Part shown: one piece after another, positions 47,201-54,913 of the stretch
Layout of the letters: each line of letters begins with the position of its first letter
How positions within the stretch are numbered: the stretch's first letter is position 1
Assembly (NCBI GenBank): GCA_020634435.1
Contig: JACKBS010000007.1
Coordinates: forward strand, 124,001-188,000
Direction: 5' to 3'
Origin: Ardenticatenaceae bacterium
GTDB taxonomy: Bacteria; Chloroflexota; Anaerolineae; Promineifilales; Promineifilaceae
Length of the DNA: 64,000 bases
Notes under the pieces: model-generated
Seen by the model: the letters and a program-made list of their open reading frames with translations, nothing else
Databases searched by the model: none
What the model was told of the DNA's origin: nothing
Translations under genes and position numbers: made by a program

Positions 47201-47402
47201 TGGCAAAAGTGAAAAGCGCGGTGAAAGTGAGGGTGAGAAACGGCCGTCCCAACCACAGCCAGCGCGGAAACAATCCTTCATACAAAATGCGGCTGGCGGC
47301 CAGCCAACCAAAAAAGGTGAGAAAAAAGAACGAAAGGTGTGTTGAGAAAAAGGTGAGGCGGACAGAGTAAGCGGAGGTTGGCGGCTGGTGTTCGGTACGC
47401 AT
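44265..47402 (-). CDS. DUF2723 family membrane protein with large extracytoplasmic C terminus
   Basis: A 1045-residue protein. The N-terminal part has about 12-13 helices, and ADTFEFQVVAPQLGIAHPTG with the AHPTGYPLY motif near residue 175 is typical of DUF2723 (TMEM260-like, GT-C fold, proposed O-mannosyltransferases). Residues about 570-1045 are soluble, beta-rich and probably outside the cell, with two Ig- or jelly-roll-like parts. Residues about 275-370 are unusual: they are encoded by two repeat-like DNA segments, described separately. The gene has about ten ACGGCCGT copies. Function is inferred from fold only. Confidence 0.75.
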   Translation of the reverse strand: MRTEHQPPTSAYSVRLTFFSTHLSFFFLTFFGWLAASRILYEGLFPRWLWLGRPFLTLTFTALFTFASWLVWQRWAERQLSPLMLTPLLLNLIYLADPVVDLGRSRFIFGAALWLVLLLWAGRRWRGQVDVWHWLGPLLVALALLPVYLSTMSRTVGQADTFEFQVVAPQLGIAHPTGYPLYLLLGKLFSLLPFGAVAWRINVGTAVLATIALIYFFKFLWELWGEVETAVLGAVVMGLTSTLWSQAITAEVYALHALVVCVALWLILGVVTTPTLALSLQGGGNALPLPPRERAGVRVNLLLLAFVIGLGLTNHLTTVFLLPPAALAVAFALFWPEKESGTQRNTEKAQSFTETDYRSLLTDYRFLLQLALAFLLPLLLYLYLPLRWQAVNGEPMGLGRFVDWVVGGRFQDALQWGAWLHDSARYSIVGRLFVDNWGEFNLAVALLGVLYLDWQRWRLAVVLGVAWLGFTFYCLNYYVPDLAVFLIPAQLVLGLLWATGITAVLRLIVRLVDRDNQPLVPLVQTAVLLLLLLPTLSMQVDNRARLDSATDDGRTAWGLGVLQQPLAENAAILADSDKFPPLYYLQQAEGIRPDLDIIVLPDEAAYRAELDARLAAGQTVYLARFLPGLAGIYHLRAVGPLTEVSTEPLLERPSTIDPVQFAFGPMRLVGVGLAPEDPSDPTATAVSLVWQTDTPINETQHIFVRWAGPGYKGAPDVATGQHAVHNNYPTVAWQPGELVVDVHSWPRPLLAEAQTLDLQVAVAPPFTPLAELDWQTVASQDFAPAPVRPLGLPVRAQVGPALLSGVEFPTQVRPETPLPILAAGEGSSVDLHFVLRQNVLPQPQAGLAPDVMVPPGQSFTNQMSVETPTVNGRYQILAEHPSGQAQCGWMRPVTTFCVVGEVLVSGVPLPEGATNFEDKIALLDVAVPDMMLSPGGLLDLTLTWQALAPLAEDYTVFVQVLDANDQIVGQIDSWPVQGTFPTSQWTPGESVVDHYQVQLASELPDGPYRVQVGFYLLRTLRRLSVVDGVGTAVDDKLLLTGFTIQ
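46310..46382. repeat. Repeat-derived segment inside the DUF2723 gene (CTCTGTG tract)
   Basis: 46310-46340 contains two near-copies of GGTAATC (GGTAATCCG, GGTAATCGGT) around a GTGAGCAGTGAAC piece. 46341-46382 is made of repeated CTCTGTG(AAA/TT) units. In the protein it reads as GTQRNTEKAQSFTETDYRSL, a hydrophilic stretch between two membrane helices. The composition looks like noncoding repeat DNA that has been taken into the reading frame. Confidence 0.6.
46511..46584. repeat. Palindromic repeat inside the DUF2723 gene
   Basis: TCACCCCGGCCCTCTCCCT (46511-46529) pairs with AGGGAGAGGGCCAGGGTGGG (46564-46583) with few mismatches. A GGGAGGGAGAGGGAG stretch lies in the loop. It is in frame and reads as LSLQGGGNALPLPPRERAGV in the protein. 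This CCCTCTCCC palindrome is a well-known type of dispersed intergenic element in many bacteria; here it lies in a coding region. Confidence 0.7.
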
Positions 47403-47556
47403 ATGGCCCCTATTGTACCCTTTCTGGCAGGACCCCGGTAATTATTTGCGACCCAAAACACCGCCCGCAATGCGTGCCCCAAACGCCCAACGGCCGTTGA
47501 GTAAACAAATCGCTGGTTCTCGACAATACCCTTTATTCCACACCTCGGAGGATTTT

Positions 47557-47628
47557 ATGCGCAACAATTTGAAAGATAATATTTTCTGATAGCATCTCTC
47601 AAGGGCTTTATGTCCTTAAGAGATGCTA
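47557..47628 (+). other. Ten-codon open frame with strong ribosome site followed directly by a hairpin
   Basis: GGAGG lies six bases before an ATG at 47557 that opens a frame MRNNLKDNIF ending at 47589. The next base begins a stem of 15 bp (TAGCATCTCTCAAGG at 47590-47604 with its near complement at 47614-47628, one mismatch). CCGTTTT follows. It may be a leader peptide with terminator, a small RNA or the stub of a deleted gene. No gene on + follows before the convergent gene. Confidence 0.4.
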
Positions 47629-47641
47629 CCGTTTTAGGAAA

Positions 47642-48790
47642 TTACGGCCGTATCACCACCGGTAAAAAATCCTCGTACACGTCGGGCACCACGTAGAGCG
47701 TTACGGGCAGGGTAAAAGGCGAACCAGGCGCGGCGGGCGTCGTAGTGACGGTCAGGGTAGTGGTGTAAGTGCCAGTGAGCAGCCCGGTACTATCGAACGT
47801 CAAGTTCACGTCGGCGCTGGTGGTGCCGCTGGTCTGGTTGAGGCTGGCAGGCAGGGTGCCAGACGGGTCCAGGGCAGCGGTCCAGGTGAGGCCGGGGGTG
47901 AGGCTGATGGCGACGGTGTGGGTAACGGCCGTTGGCCCATCCACATCCAGCAGGGTCGTCAGTTCACCCGGCGTAACGCTGGCGGCGTGCTGGAGGGTGA
48001 GGGTCGCATCGTCCCAGTAAACGTCGTTGTGTTTCACAGGAATGTTGGCTTTGGACCAGACGAAGACGGTGATGACATCGGCCTGGGCCACGGCCTCAAC
48101 GCTGAAGAGGCCAAATTCGTCGTACTGCATCCGCATGTCGCCCCAGACGACGTTGGGGCTTTGCCAGTCGGTACCGCCGGTGGGGTCGATGCCGACGCGC
48201 TGGTACAGCTGACCATTGTCGTCGGGATCGCTGAGCCAGCCAGATAAGGTTTCCCGCGCTGACCACGCCTGCCCCCAGCTGCTGAAGCAGTAACGGCCGT
48301 TTTCCAGCGCGTTGATTTGTTGGTACAGGCCACCCTCATGCGTACTCCAAAAGGAAAAATAATGCTGCGACTTTTCGCCGCTGCGCACCCGGGGCGGCTG
48401 TTCGTGCGGCAGCGAGGGCACGTATTCCGGCTGGATGTTCATCCACCCTTCCGTGCGCGGTGTATCCAGCCAGTAAGGATGCCAGTCGTCGGCCAGCTTA
48501 ACGCGCTCACAATATTGATTGGGCTGGTCTTCGAACCAGGTCTGGCAGTCGGGGTGGCCTGGCGCGGCCATGACGTAGACGGGATAACTGCCTTCAAACG
48601 AGGGATTCACAATCAGGTTTTCACCGGTACAAACGGCCGTTTCAGCCACAGTTTGGGGCGCAAGCGGCGGTGCAACGGAAGCCAGGGCAGCAGAGGGAGA
48701 TTTCAGCAGCAGGGCGATGGTGAGGGTAAGCGCAAACATAGCAAACAAAATGGACAGGGATACGGCCGTACTTCGCTTCACAACAATCAA
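47642..48790 (-). CDS. Secreted protein with carbohydrate-binding-like and Ig/BACON-like domains
   Basis: A 382-residue exported protein of unknown function. A signal peptide lies at about 10-35. ENLIVNPSFEGSYPVYVMAA begins a jelly-roll domain of the CBM type found at the start of many surface proteins. Residues 275-370 are a Thr-rich beta domain (AVTHTVAISLTPGLTW to YTTTLTVTTTPA) like BACON/abfB-type repeats. The start is TTG with GGAG six bases upstream; no ATG lies in a better place. Five ACGGCCGT copies. Confidence 0.65.
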   Translation of the reverse strand: MIVVKRSTAVSLSILFAMFALTLTIALLLKSPSAALASVAPPLAPQTVAETAVCTGENLIVNPSFEGSYPVYVMAAPGHPDCQTWFEDQPNQYCERVKLADDWHPYWLDTPRTEGWMNIQPEYVPSLPHEQPPRVRSGEKSQHYFSFWSTHEGGLYQQINALENGRYCFSSWGQAWSARETLSGWLSDPDDNGQLYQRVGIDPTGGTDWQSPNVVWGDMRMQYDEFGLFSVEAVAQADVITVFVWSKANIPVKHNDVYWDDATLTLQHAASVTPGELTTLLDVDGPTAVTHTVAISLTPGLTWTAALDPSGTLPASLNQTSGTTSADVNLTFDSTGLLTGTYTTTLTVTTTPAAPGSPFTLPVTLYVVPDVYEDFLPVVIRP

Positions 48791-49040
48791 AACAAACTCC
48801 TTGGTGGATTTTTGTTGATGGTAACAAAGCGGTTTACCTATTTCCGTGCCTGGGGCGTGAATTGCAGGCTGTTTTTACGGGATTTTTGCGGGGGATGTTA
48901 TACACTCGGTGGGCACTTTCTAACGGTGTTACCTCTGGTAAGAACCGCAGATTATGCCCTTTGCGAGTATAGTATGACCATGAGTAATAGCGCATCCCGT
49001 TTCACACAGCATCCTCCGAAAACTTACATTCTTAGATGAA

Positions 49041-49736
49041 CTAATTACCAATAGGACCATATGTTGTCAAAATCTCTAATAAGACCTCTTTTACCTCACT
49101 ATAGTCTTCAATACTATTAATACCTCTATCAAAACCACCTCCAAAAGTAATAACTGTTCCGTCTTCTAATTGCAAGGAAAGGAACTCACCATGCCAGATA
49201 TCACTTTTCTCGCCTTCAAACACTTTATAACCACTTGCTATGTAAGAATTCCCATTCACTGTCACTGATTCCGTTATCTCCTGCAATGCATAATCGCCTA
49301 CGCCAGTACCAGGGCATGGCGAAGCATATTTACCTCCGTTTTCAAAAGGCGCCAATATATTAATAAACCCCGATTTATAATGAAGCGAGAGGCAAATATC
49401 ATCAGGGTACATTTGAAGCAATTGCGAGCGATATTGAGTATCTGTTAACGTAGAAGGCTTTTCTTCACTAGGAAAACCGCTTACTCCTTCAACTAACAAA
49501 GTCGCAGCAGGTGGGTAGCTGATTTCATAACCATAAAAGTTGTTACGATATGCCAACCAACCATCTACCATCTCAGATATTCCAACAGGATCGGGAGTTT
49601 GAGTACTTTCTAGAACCTCGCCCGCAGATAACTCAGAGGTTGGTTCAAGACTCACCATTGGTTTATTTGCTGTGCAACCAACGAACCATACTAAACAAAT
49701 TAAAATAAGCAGCTCTTTATTACAGTATTGTTTCAT
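49041..49736 (-). CDS. Hypothetical lipoprotein
   Basis: A 231-residue protein with a lipobox FVGC (Cys21) after a short signal peptide, a Ser/Thr/Glu linker and a C-terminal domain of about 150 residues beginning WLAYRNNFYGYEISYPP. This start resembles the PsbP-like domain (NNxYGYxISYPxxW) seen in many surface lipoproteins and again in the CHAP protein next to it. No ACGGCCGT copies and a more AT-rich sequence than the genes to the left. Confidence 0.65.
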   Translation of the reverse strand: MKQYCNKELLILICLVWFVGCTANKPMVSLEPTSELSAGEVLESTQTPDPVGISEMVDGWLAYRNNFYGYEISYPPAATLLVEGVSGFPSEEKPSTLTDTQYRSQLLQMYPDDICLSLHYKSGFINILAPFENGGKYASPCPGTGVGDYALQEITESVTVNGNSYIASGYKVFEGEKSDIWHGEFLSLQLEDGTVITFGGGFDRGINSIEDYSEVKEVLLEILTTYGPIGN

Positions 49737-49853
49737 TTTTACTTTACCTGCTCCTCATTCAATCGTTCCCAATTTATTAGGATGAATTGAGAACACTTTC
49801 ATCAGCCCATCTTGGTAATAGACAATGGTATTCACGAAAGCACTATTACTAAA

Positions 49854-51152
49854 TTAGCTGAAATTTTTGTATATGAAACCGTTAAAATATGAAACGGTCC
49901 TAGATTCATTTTTAACGCAATTCCAATCTGTCGTATCACATGACATGTGTGAGACGTTAAGTGAGTTCCCAGAACCAGAATAACTGGCCACGTGAGCTAC
50001 ATGACCAGGAGAACCGCTCTTCCAGGCAATAAATGGTTTATCAGTAGGCGGTGTGCCACTGCGTCCCCAACCTGCAAAATTAGGTACTTGTCCCCACCAT
50101 GTTCCAGCATTGCCTGTAAACGGAACACTCCCCATTTTGTAATATGCCCACCAAGTACAATTCCCTTGTGTACAACAAGGAAAAGGATTACCACTACTTG
50201 TATACCCGCAACAATTAGCCACAAGAAGGCCATTTAATTTGGCTAATTGCTCTGCTTCTTCCTTGATAACTGGTGCAAATCCAGCTATTCTAGAAACACT
50301 ATTAACAGGAGTGAAGGTATCCACCATATGCCAGTATGCTTCTAACGCTTCAGGAGTGCTTGTCATCAGATTCATCAAACGATAGACATGCTGCCCATCA
50401 CTGACAAAAGAAACCAGCATATCCGGTGATCCCCTCTCAATAAACATTAATGCAGGGTGACCTGCCAGCGTTGCATTAGGTGCAGTAGCCATTCCTTCAA
50501 CAAATCGAGTATCTGCATACCATTTAAGCCAGGTCTCAAGATTATGGCCATTTGCAAGCCATGCATCAACATAGACGAGTCCATAGGGTGCAGAGAAGAT
50601 CACGCGTTTAATGATAACTTCGTTGTTTACTGAAGCTGTGGCTTCATTAATTGTCTCTTTTACTTGCCACTCAGAAGGATATTCTAGAGAAAAGCCTTGA
50701 TTTCCATCAACGTAACGGTCCCAATCTGAGATATTTGTCCTTAGCATCAAGCGATTGACCAAAGGATTAAAACGTGGTAGCCCCAAAATTACTAACGAGC
50801 CAATAATAGCGCTCCCTTGACCTAGAAAACGGCGGCGACTTAAATCCACGTTTGCTGAAGATGTCTCCATTTGGTGAATTAGTGAAGCAATGCGTATTGT
50901 TTTTTTGATTCCCAAGCCTCGGAGCAGTTTTTTGACTAATGTCAGACCAGTAAATACTTTCACTTCATAATTTTCAATCTCAAGTAAGGTTGGTCTCAAC
51001 TGCCAATTCGGGTTGGCACGATTAAGGTAATTCAACATCTCTGTCTCACGAATATTATTGGCTGCAAACCAACCATTGACCTCTTTTTCAAGAGCTTTTG
51101 CCAATTTATTACACTTGGCACAACCACCATCAAATAGTAAATAACGTTCCAT
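49854..51152 (-). CDS. CHAP-domain protein with N-terminal CxxC domain and internal twin-arginine motif
   Basis: A 432-residue protein from the ATG at 51152 (GTGAGG upstream). Residues 1-100 are a DCC-like thiol-disulfide domain (LLFDGGCAKCNKLAKALE, Cys11 and Cys14). At 105-110 SRRRFL begins a Tat-like signal followed by a hydrophobic stretch (113-126). A PsbP-like domain (YVDGNQGFSLEYPSEWQV) lies at about 147-290. The last 115 residues are a CHAP amidase/peptidase domain, with the catalytic Cys332 in GNCTWWAYYKMG and the His in SPGHVAHVASY. It is probably an exported peptidoglycan-acting enzyme. Internal placement of the Tat motif is odd. Confidence 0.68.
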   Translation of the reverse strand: MERYLLFDGGCAKCNKLAKALEKEVNGWFAANNIRETEMLNYLNRANPNWQLRPTLLEIENYEVKVFTGLTLVKKLLRGLGIKKTIRIASLIHQMETSSANVDLSRRRFLGQGSAIIGSLVILGLPRFNPLVNRLMLRTNISDWDRYVDGNQGFSLEYPSEWQVKETINEATASVNNEVIIKRVIFSAPYGLVYVDAWLANGHNLETWLKWYADTRFVEGMATAPNATLAGHPALMFIERGSPDMLVSFVSDGQHVYRLMNLMTSTPEALEAYWHMVDTFTPVNSVSRIAGFAPVIKEEAEQLAKLNGLLVANCCGYTSSGNPFPCCTQGNCTWWAYYKMGSVPFTGNAGTWWGQVPNFAGWGRSGTPPTDKPFIAWKSGSPGHVAHVASYSGSGNSLNVSHMSCDTTDWNCVKNESRTVSYFNGFIYKNFS

Positions 51153-51224
51153 ATTTTCCTCACTTACTGTTTCCTTATAAGATTTGCACAATTGGTACCT
51201 TACCATACATAATTAGTGCTGTAA

Positions 51225-51338
51225 CTATCCGAAAGGAGAGTTTTTGCGGGGACAAAAATTAACAAACGATGAGTTGGACTTTACCATTATGCCTGCTGCC
51301 AGGCGCCAAAAGATTGACGAAACGGCCGCTTTCCTCTA
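51225..51338 (+). repeat. Copy 1 of a 114-bp direct repeat upstream of the PAS-LuxR genes
   Basis: Starts CTATCCGAAAGGAGAGTTT and ends near CGGCCGCTTTCCTCTA. The second copy is at 54463-54577. Here it leads directly into the broken PAS-LuxR gene. One frame (YPKGEFLRGQKLTNDEL and IMPAARRQKIDETA) is open in both copies, so it might be a small coding remnant. Confidence 0.85.
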
Positions 51339-51349
51339 CCGTCTTCCGC

Positions 51350-52336
51350 ATGAATATCTCTGACCAAATTAGCGCCCACTGGGCAGCGCACCAGGAAGAG
51401 ATTGGCCTGGTATGGACCCTGTTACCCAACCAGGGACTGCCCCAAACGGCCAAAACAGCCGCCCACCTTCAGCAGCAAATCCTCAACACCCTGCTCATGA
51501 CGCCCTTTGCCGCCCACCCCGGGCGGGCGGTTGGTGAACAACTGGCGCAGCAGTTTCGCCTCTCTCTAGAAAAGCTGGGCTATTAGCTTTTTCAGGGATT
51601 GGACGAGGTGCAAACGGCCTGGCTAGGTCCGCGCCTGGCTGCCTTTTGGGCACAGATGACGGTTGGCTACGGCTACGAGCTGCGCAAACTGTACCTGGCC
51701 AATGAAACAAATCTGCCCGAAAAAATCTTGGCCGACATGCAACAGGCCACGGCGAGTGAACCGCAGTTTATGGCCCTGTTTAATGCCACGTACAGCCCGG
51801 TGGTGCTGCATGAATACGGCCGTATCCTGGCCATCAACCCGGCCATCACCCACATTTTTGGCTACACCGCCGAGGAACTTGTTGGGCAGGAGATTGCTAC
51901 GCTAGCAAGCAAGCTGGCACCTGCACCCGAGCAAGAGATTATCCGAAAACAGAGTGCGGCAGGCGGCAACTACAGCTACCAAACCAAATGCTTGGGCAAA
52001 GATGGCACAGAAATCAGGATTCAGGTGACAGCTCGGCAAATTGCTTACGACGGCCGTCCGGTACGCCTGATTGTTTTACGGCCGTTGACCCCTGCCTTTA
52101 AACCTTTGCTGGAACCAGAAGAAGTGAACCTTACAACCCGACAACAAGAAGTGCTGTACCATTTGGCCACAGGTTTAAGTGACCAGGCAATTGCCGAAGT
52201 GCTGGGAATTAGTTTGGCTACAGTCAAACATCATAACCAGGAAATATTTACCAAACTTCAGGTAACCACGCGGGTGGCCGCGGCCTTTTGGGCGTGGCAA
52301 AAGCTGGATTCTTTCACTTCATTTGGTTCTGCGTGA
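51350..52336 (+). pseudogene. Broken PAS-LuxR regulator (in-frame stop)
   Basis: An older copy of the gene at 54914-55927. The N-terminal segment ISDQISAHWAAHQEEIGLVW, the PAS core SPVVLHEYGRILAINPAI and the LuxR helix-turn-helix QQEVLYHLATGLSDQAIAEV are all present in one frame. Next to EKLGY a TAG stop (51584-51586) follows, and the seven codons matching RLLAEQ of the intact copy are missing. Everything after the stop is in the same frame. Readthrough or a second start (TTG at 51599) could still give an HTH protein, but the sensor end would be lost. Confidence 0.8.
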
Positions 52337-52453
52337 TTTGTGCGGGGAGTGGACGGGGGAACGGCCGTCTGAGGGAGACGGCCGTTTCAGAAAAGCTCCG
52401 TTAAATGACATCAGAAAGTTCTTTTCAAGGGTTGCCAGTGGGCAAACAACTTA

Positions 52454-52646
52454 GAGAGCATTCGGTAATTATTTCACCAAATCCAATGGTAGATTTTGAC
52501 AGTTTTTCTGAGAGAACAAATTGACCAAATATCTGAAAACAGAAACGAAATTGACTGATTTCAGGCGATTTGAAGCCCATAAAACTTACGTTAAAGGACC
52601 GATTTAGCTTCATCTACCTCTAGTAATTGAATTACCGAATGCTCTC
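52454..52646. mobile_element. MITE-like element with 17-bp terminal inverted repeats
   Basis: GAGAGCATTCGGTAATT (52454-52470) and its exact complement (52630-52646) bound an AT-rich 193-bp segment with no ACGGCCGT copy and no gene. The flanks AACAACTTA and AACATATTA match at seven of nine bases and could be a degenerate target duplication. I can see no matching transposase in the window. Confidence 0.6.
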
Positions 52647-52652
52647 AACATA

Positions 52653-53144
52653 TTAATCTTCAATAGATATGGGTGGACTCACCCATTCACCAATTACCCA
52701 ATATGGGCCTGAGCAAGCATCACGGATCTGTTGGTTTACATGAACATCGGGCACTTCGCCACCACCCGTACTAATTTCGTAACCGGGACTAGCTACAGTT
52801 TCGCCGATACCGTTATTAATCTTGATAACATTATGTTCATCAAACATCACGGTGAAGTCTGGCGGCCAGATGGGCAGATAGCTTGTATCAGAGTTTTTGT
52901 CGTTTATCCGAAGACAGTTGTCTATCAAAATCAGTTCACCAACCAAAAGTGCTGTATCTGACCCGCCTTCAGCATCTACTGGTTTCGGCACAGGAAAGAA
53001 AACGGTAGTATCCAATCCAGTCACGGTAACGATAGCAGGAGCAGTTGGCGTTGCAACCGGCGTTGGTTTGCTACCGCAAGCAACAATGGCAAATGCCAAA
53101 AGGCAAAACAGTAACTTGAATAAGAACCGACCAAATCTACTCAT
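52653..53144 (-). CDS. Hypothetical lipoprotein
   Basis: A 163-residue protein with signal peptide and lipobox IVAC (Cys23) and a Thr/Pro-rich linker (KPTPVATPTAPA). The rest is a small beta-rich domain of unknown family with a possible disulfide (DNCLRIND and RDACSGPYW). On the other side of the MITE-like element lies the regulator pseudogene; downstream on minus nothing follows. Confidence 0.6.
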   Translation of the reverse strand: MSRFGRFLFKLLFCLLAFAIVACGSKPTPVATPTAPAIVTVTGLDTTVFFPVPKPVDAEGGSDTALLVGELILIDNCLRINDKNSDTSYLPIWPPDFTVMFDEHNVIKINNGIGETVASPGYEISTGGGEVPDVHVNQQIRDACSGPYWVIGEWVSPPISIED

Positions 53145-53191
53145 TTTCCCAAAAACCTTGTCTATAAAATCAAATCGTAAGCAATCTTACT

Positions 53192-54357
53192 TTAGTTCGT
53201 TAAAACGGATAGGCCAAGGAAGGAGATATAATCAATTGCCATGTAAAATGCATCAGTTCCATTCTGTCCCTTCATAATGCCGTAAGCCGTATTTCCTGAA
53301 AACCAAGGTCCGCCACTATCTCCAGGCTCGGATAGATCAACGCCATCACGATGAACGTAGATAAAAGTTGATGTATAACAATAGCCGTCCTTACAGGGCG
53401 GCATATAATTCTTGTTAGTTATGTAACCGCATCCGGCTAAAGTAGTCATACCAAATTTGCAGACATATTCATTTATCATTTGGCTATTGCGTGGTTTGGT
53501 TCCATAGACAAGTCGGTAATATGTTCCATCGTTCATCAAATTCCGTACGGTCAAACCCGGTGCAGTATGCCATTGCACATCATACTGTCCACCTTGAGCG
53601 GCACTTTGGAAAGGAAGGTTTGTACTGCCATAACTTTGAGTGTTGCTACAGTGAGCGGCTGTGGTAACTCCTTTAGTTCCACTGCTGTTTTTAACAGAAA
53701 AGCCACTTGTACAGGTAGTAAGAGCAAGACCTGCGAATATTTCGGCTACATCGGACCCTAACTCATTCACGGTAATTACCTCTACCTTATCGGACAGGTT
53801 TATTTTTAGCCTCTGCAAAGCGTCGTCAAACCGCTGGCGTTCAACGACATATAACTCAACACGATTCTTAAACACGTTGATTCCTGAGGCGACGGGGATA
53901 TCAAGCTCACGAACAGCTAACCAGGTGGTGTCTTGTATTGCTTCAAGTTCAATCAGTGATACGCTGGCTGCTCGTACTTCTGCAATATCTGCCAGCGGCC
54001 CATTCTCAATATAGGGCTGTATTGTTTTATCGCCGTTTTCGGTAAATTGAACGATGATGCGAAAGTCCGGGGAGTGCTGAATCCAGGCACCAGCAAACGT
54101 TGCAGATTCCTTAGCGAGGAGCTCGGCGTTAAGCTCCCCCGCAGGTTCTTGAAGTTGCAATCGTCAAATTGCTTCATTCAATTCGATACCATGCTCCTCC
54201 GCATATCCCTTTGCATCTAGAGTTAACGCGTTCCCCTCAAAACAGGCCCATCATTTCCTAATACGGCCTCCTCACCTACAGCGACTGATCTATCAGCAAA
54301 CACCAAAGTGCTAAGCACAAAAAATGTTACCAAAATATATAAACGACGAACGTGCAT
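53192..54357 (-). pseudogene. Secreted S1-family serine protease, broken by frameshift and stop
   Basis: The catalytic part is intact and resembles chymotrypsin-like (streptogrisin/alpha-lytic-type) proteases: TTAAHCSN (His), QYDVQWHTAPG (Asp) and LSEPGDSGGPW (Ser). Upstream there is a propeptide (ELNAELLAKESATFAGAW). The N-terminal signal peptide is found at 54357 (MHVRRLYILVTFFVLSTLVF), but reaches a stop at 54223-54225. One missing base near 54231 would join it to the frame LDAKGYAEEHGIELNEAI. That frame then meets a TGA at 54164-54166 (expected Arg codon, RLQLQ next). Two lesions in one gene suggest real decay, though assembly errors are possible. Confidence 0.78.
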
Positions 54358-54462
54358 AATTTGGACTCCTTTCCAGTTCTCAATTACTTGTAGTCACATT
54401 AAAGAATGGCAAACTTCAAACTGCTTCCTCTAACATCTTAACACACACAATCCGACTATGGC

Positions 54463-54577
54463 CTATCCGAAAGGAGAGTTTTGGCGGAGACAAAAATTAA
54501 TAAATGATGAGTTGGGCTTTACCATCATGCCTACGGCCAGACGCCAAAAGATTGACGAAACGGCCGTATTCCCTCTA
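54463..54577 (+). repeat. Copy 2 of the 114-bp direct repeat
   Basis: About 90 percent identical to 51225-51338 by eye. The open frame (YPKGEFWRRQKLINDEL and IMPTARRQKIDETA) is kept. In this copy the motif ACGGCCGT (54559) is intact while copy 1 has ACGGCCGC. About 340 bp of noncoding DNA lie between this repeat and the PAS-LuxR start at 54914; copy 1 lacks them. Confidence 0.85.
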
Positions 54578-54587
54578 AAAAGAAAAG

Positions 54588-54616
54588 CCCCCACCCAGAA
54601 GCTTGCTGGGTGGGGG
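54588..54616 (-). terminator. Strong GC-rich hairpin with T tract on the minus strand
   Basis: CCCCCACCCAG (54588-54598) pairs with CTGGGTGGGGG (54606-54616) around a 7-nt loop. On the minus strand CTTTTCTTTTTAG follows, a classic intrinsic terminator. No minus-strand gene lies to the right. Confidence 0.75.
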
Positions 54617-54672
54617 ACGCCCCCCGTTGACTGGAAATTAGGAAGGCTGGCCAGAGAGAGTAAAAGTAAAAA

Positions 54673-54702
54673 CGGGATCAGGTTTGCTTAAACCTGATCC
54701 CG
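54673..54702 (-). terminator. Second minus-strand intrinsic terminator
   Basis: CGGGATCAGGTTT (54673-54685) and AAACCTGATCCCG (54690-54702) form a perfect 13-bp stem with a GCTT loop. TTTTTACTTTTAC follows on the minus strand. Together with the hairpin at 54588 it makes a tandem pair of terminators facing away from the regulator. Confidence 0.75.
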
Positions 54703-54835
54703 CTGTGGTTCACATCTTTATCCTCTCTCTGCGGCTGCGATCAGGTGAAAAATTACACACAAGTGTGAATTCTTCGGCTGTTGGGTTAAGATTAACCGCT
54801 ATAGAAGAATGTTAGCATACCCCTTTGACCCCGCC

Positions 54836-54859
54836 ACCTATCTAAAAGGATAGGTTTTT
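54836..54859 (+). terminator. Intrinsic terminator-like hairpin in the 5' leader of the PAS-LuxR gene
   Basis: ACCTATC (54836-54842) and GATAGGT (54849-54855) form a 7-bp stem followed by TTTT. It lies 55 bp before the ATG at 54914 and downstream of a weak TATAGA box near 54800. It may work as an attenuator or simply end upstream transcription; the region between 54703 and 54835 shows nothing else. Confidence 0.5.
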
Positions 54860-54913
54860 GCCAAACGAACATTAATGGAAAATGAGAGTGGCAGGACATT
54901 TGTACTGGTATCC

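Noticed and set aside
54458..54691. Small gene from an ATG at 54458 through the second direct repeat
   Set aside because: The second half runs through a terminator hairpin and is not conserved in copy 1; only the repeat part is shared, so a functional protein is not supported.
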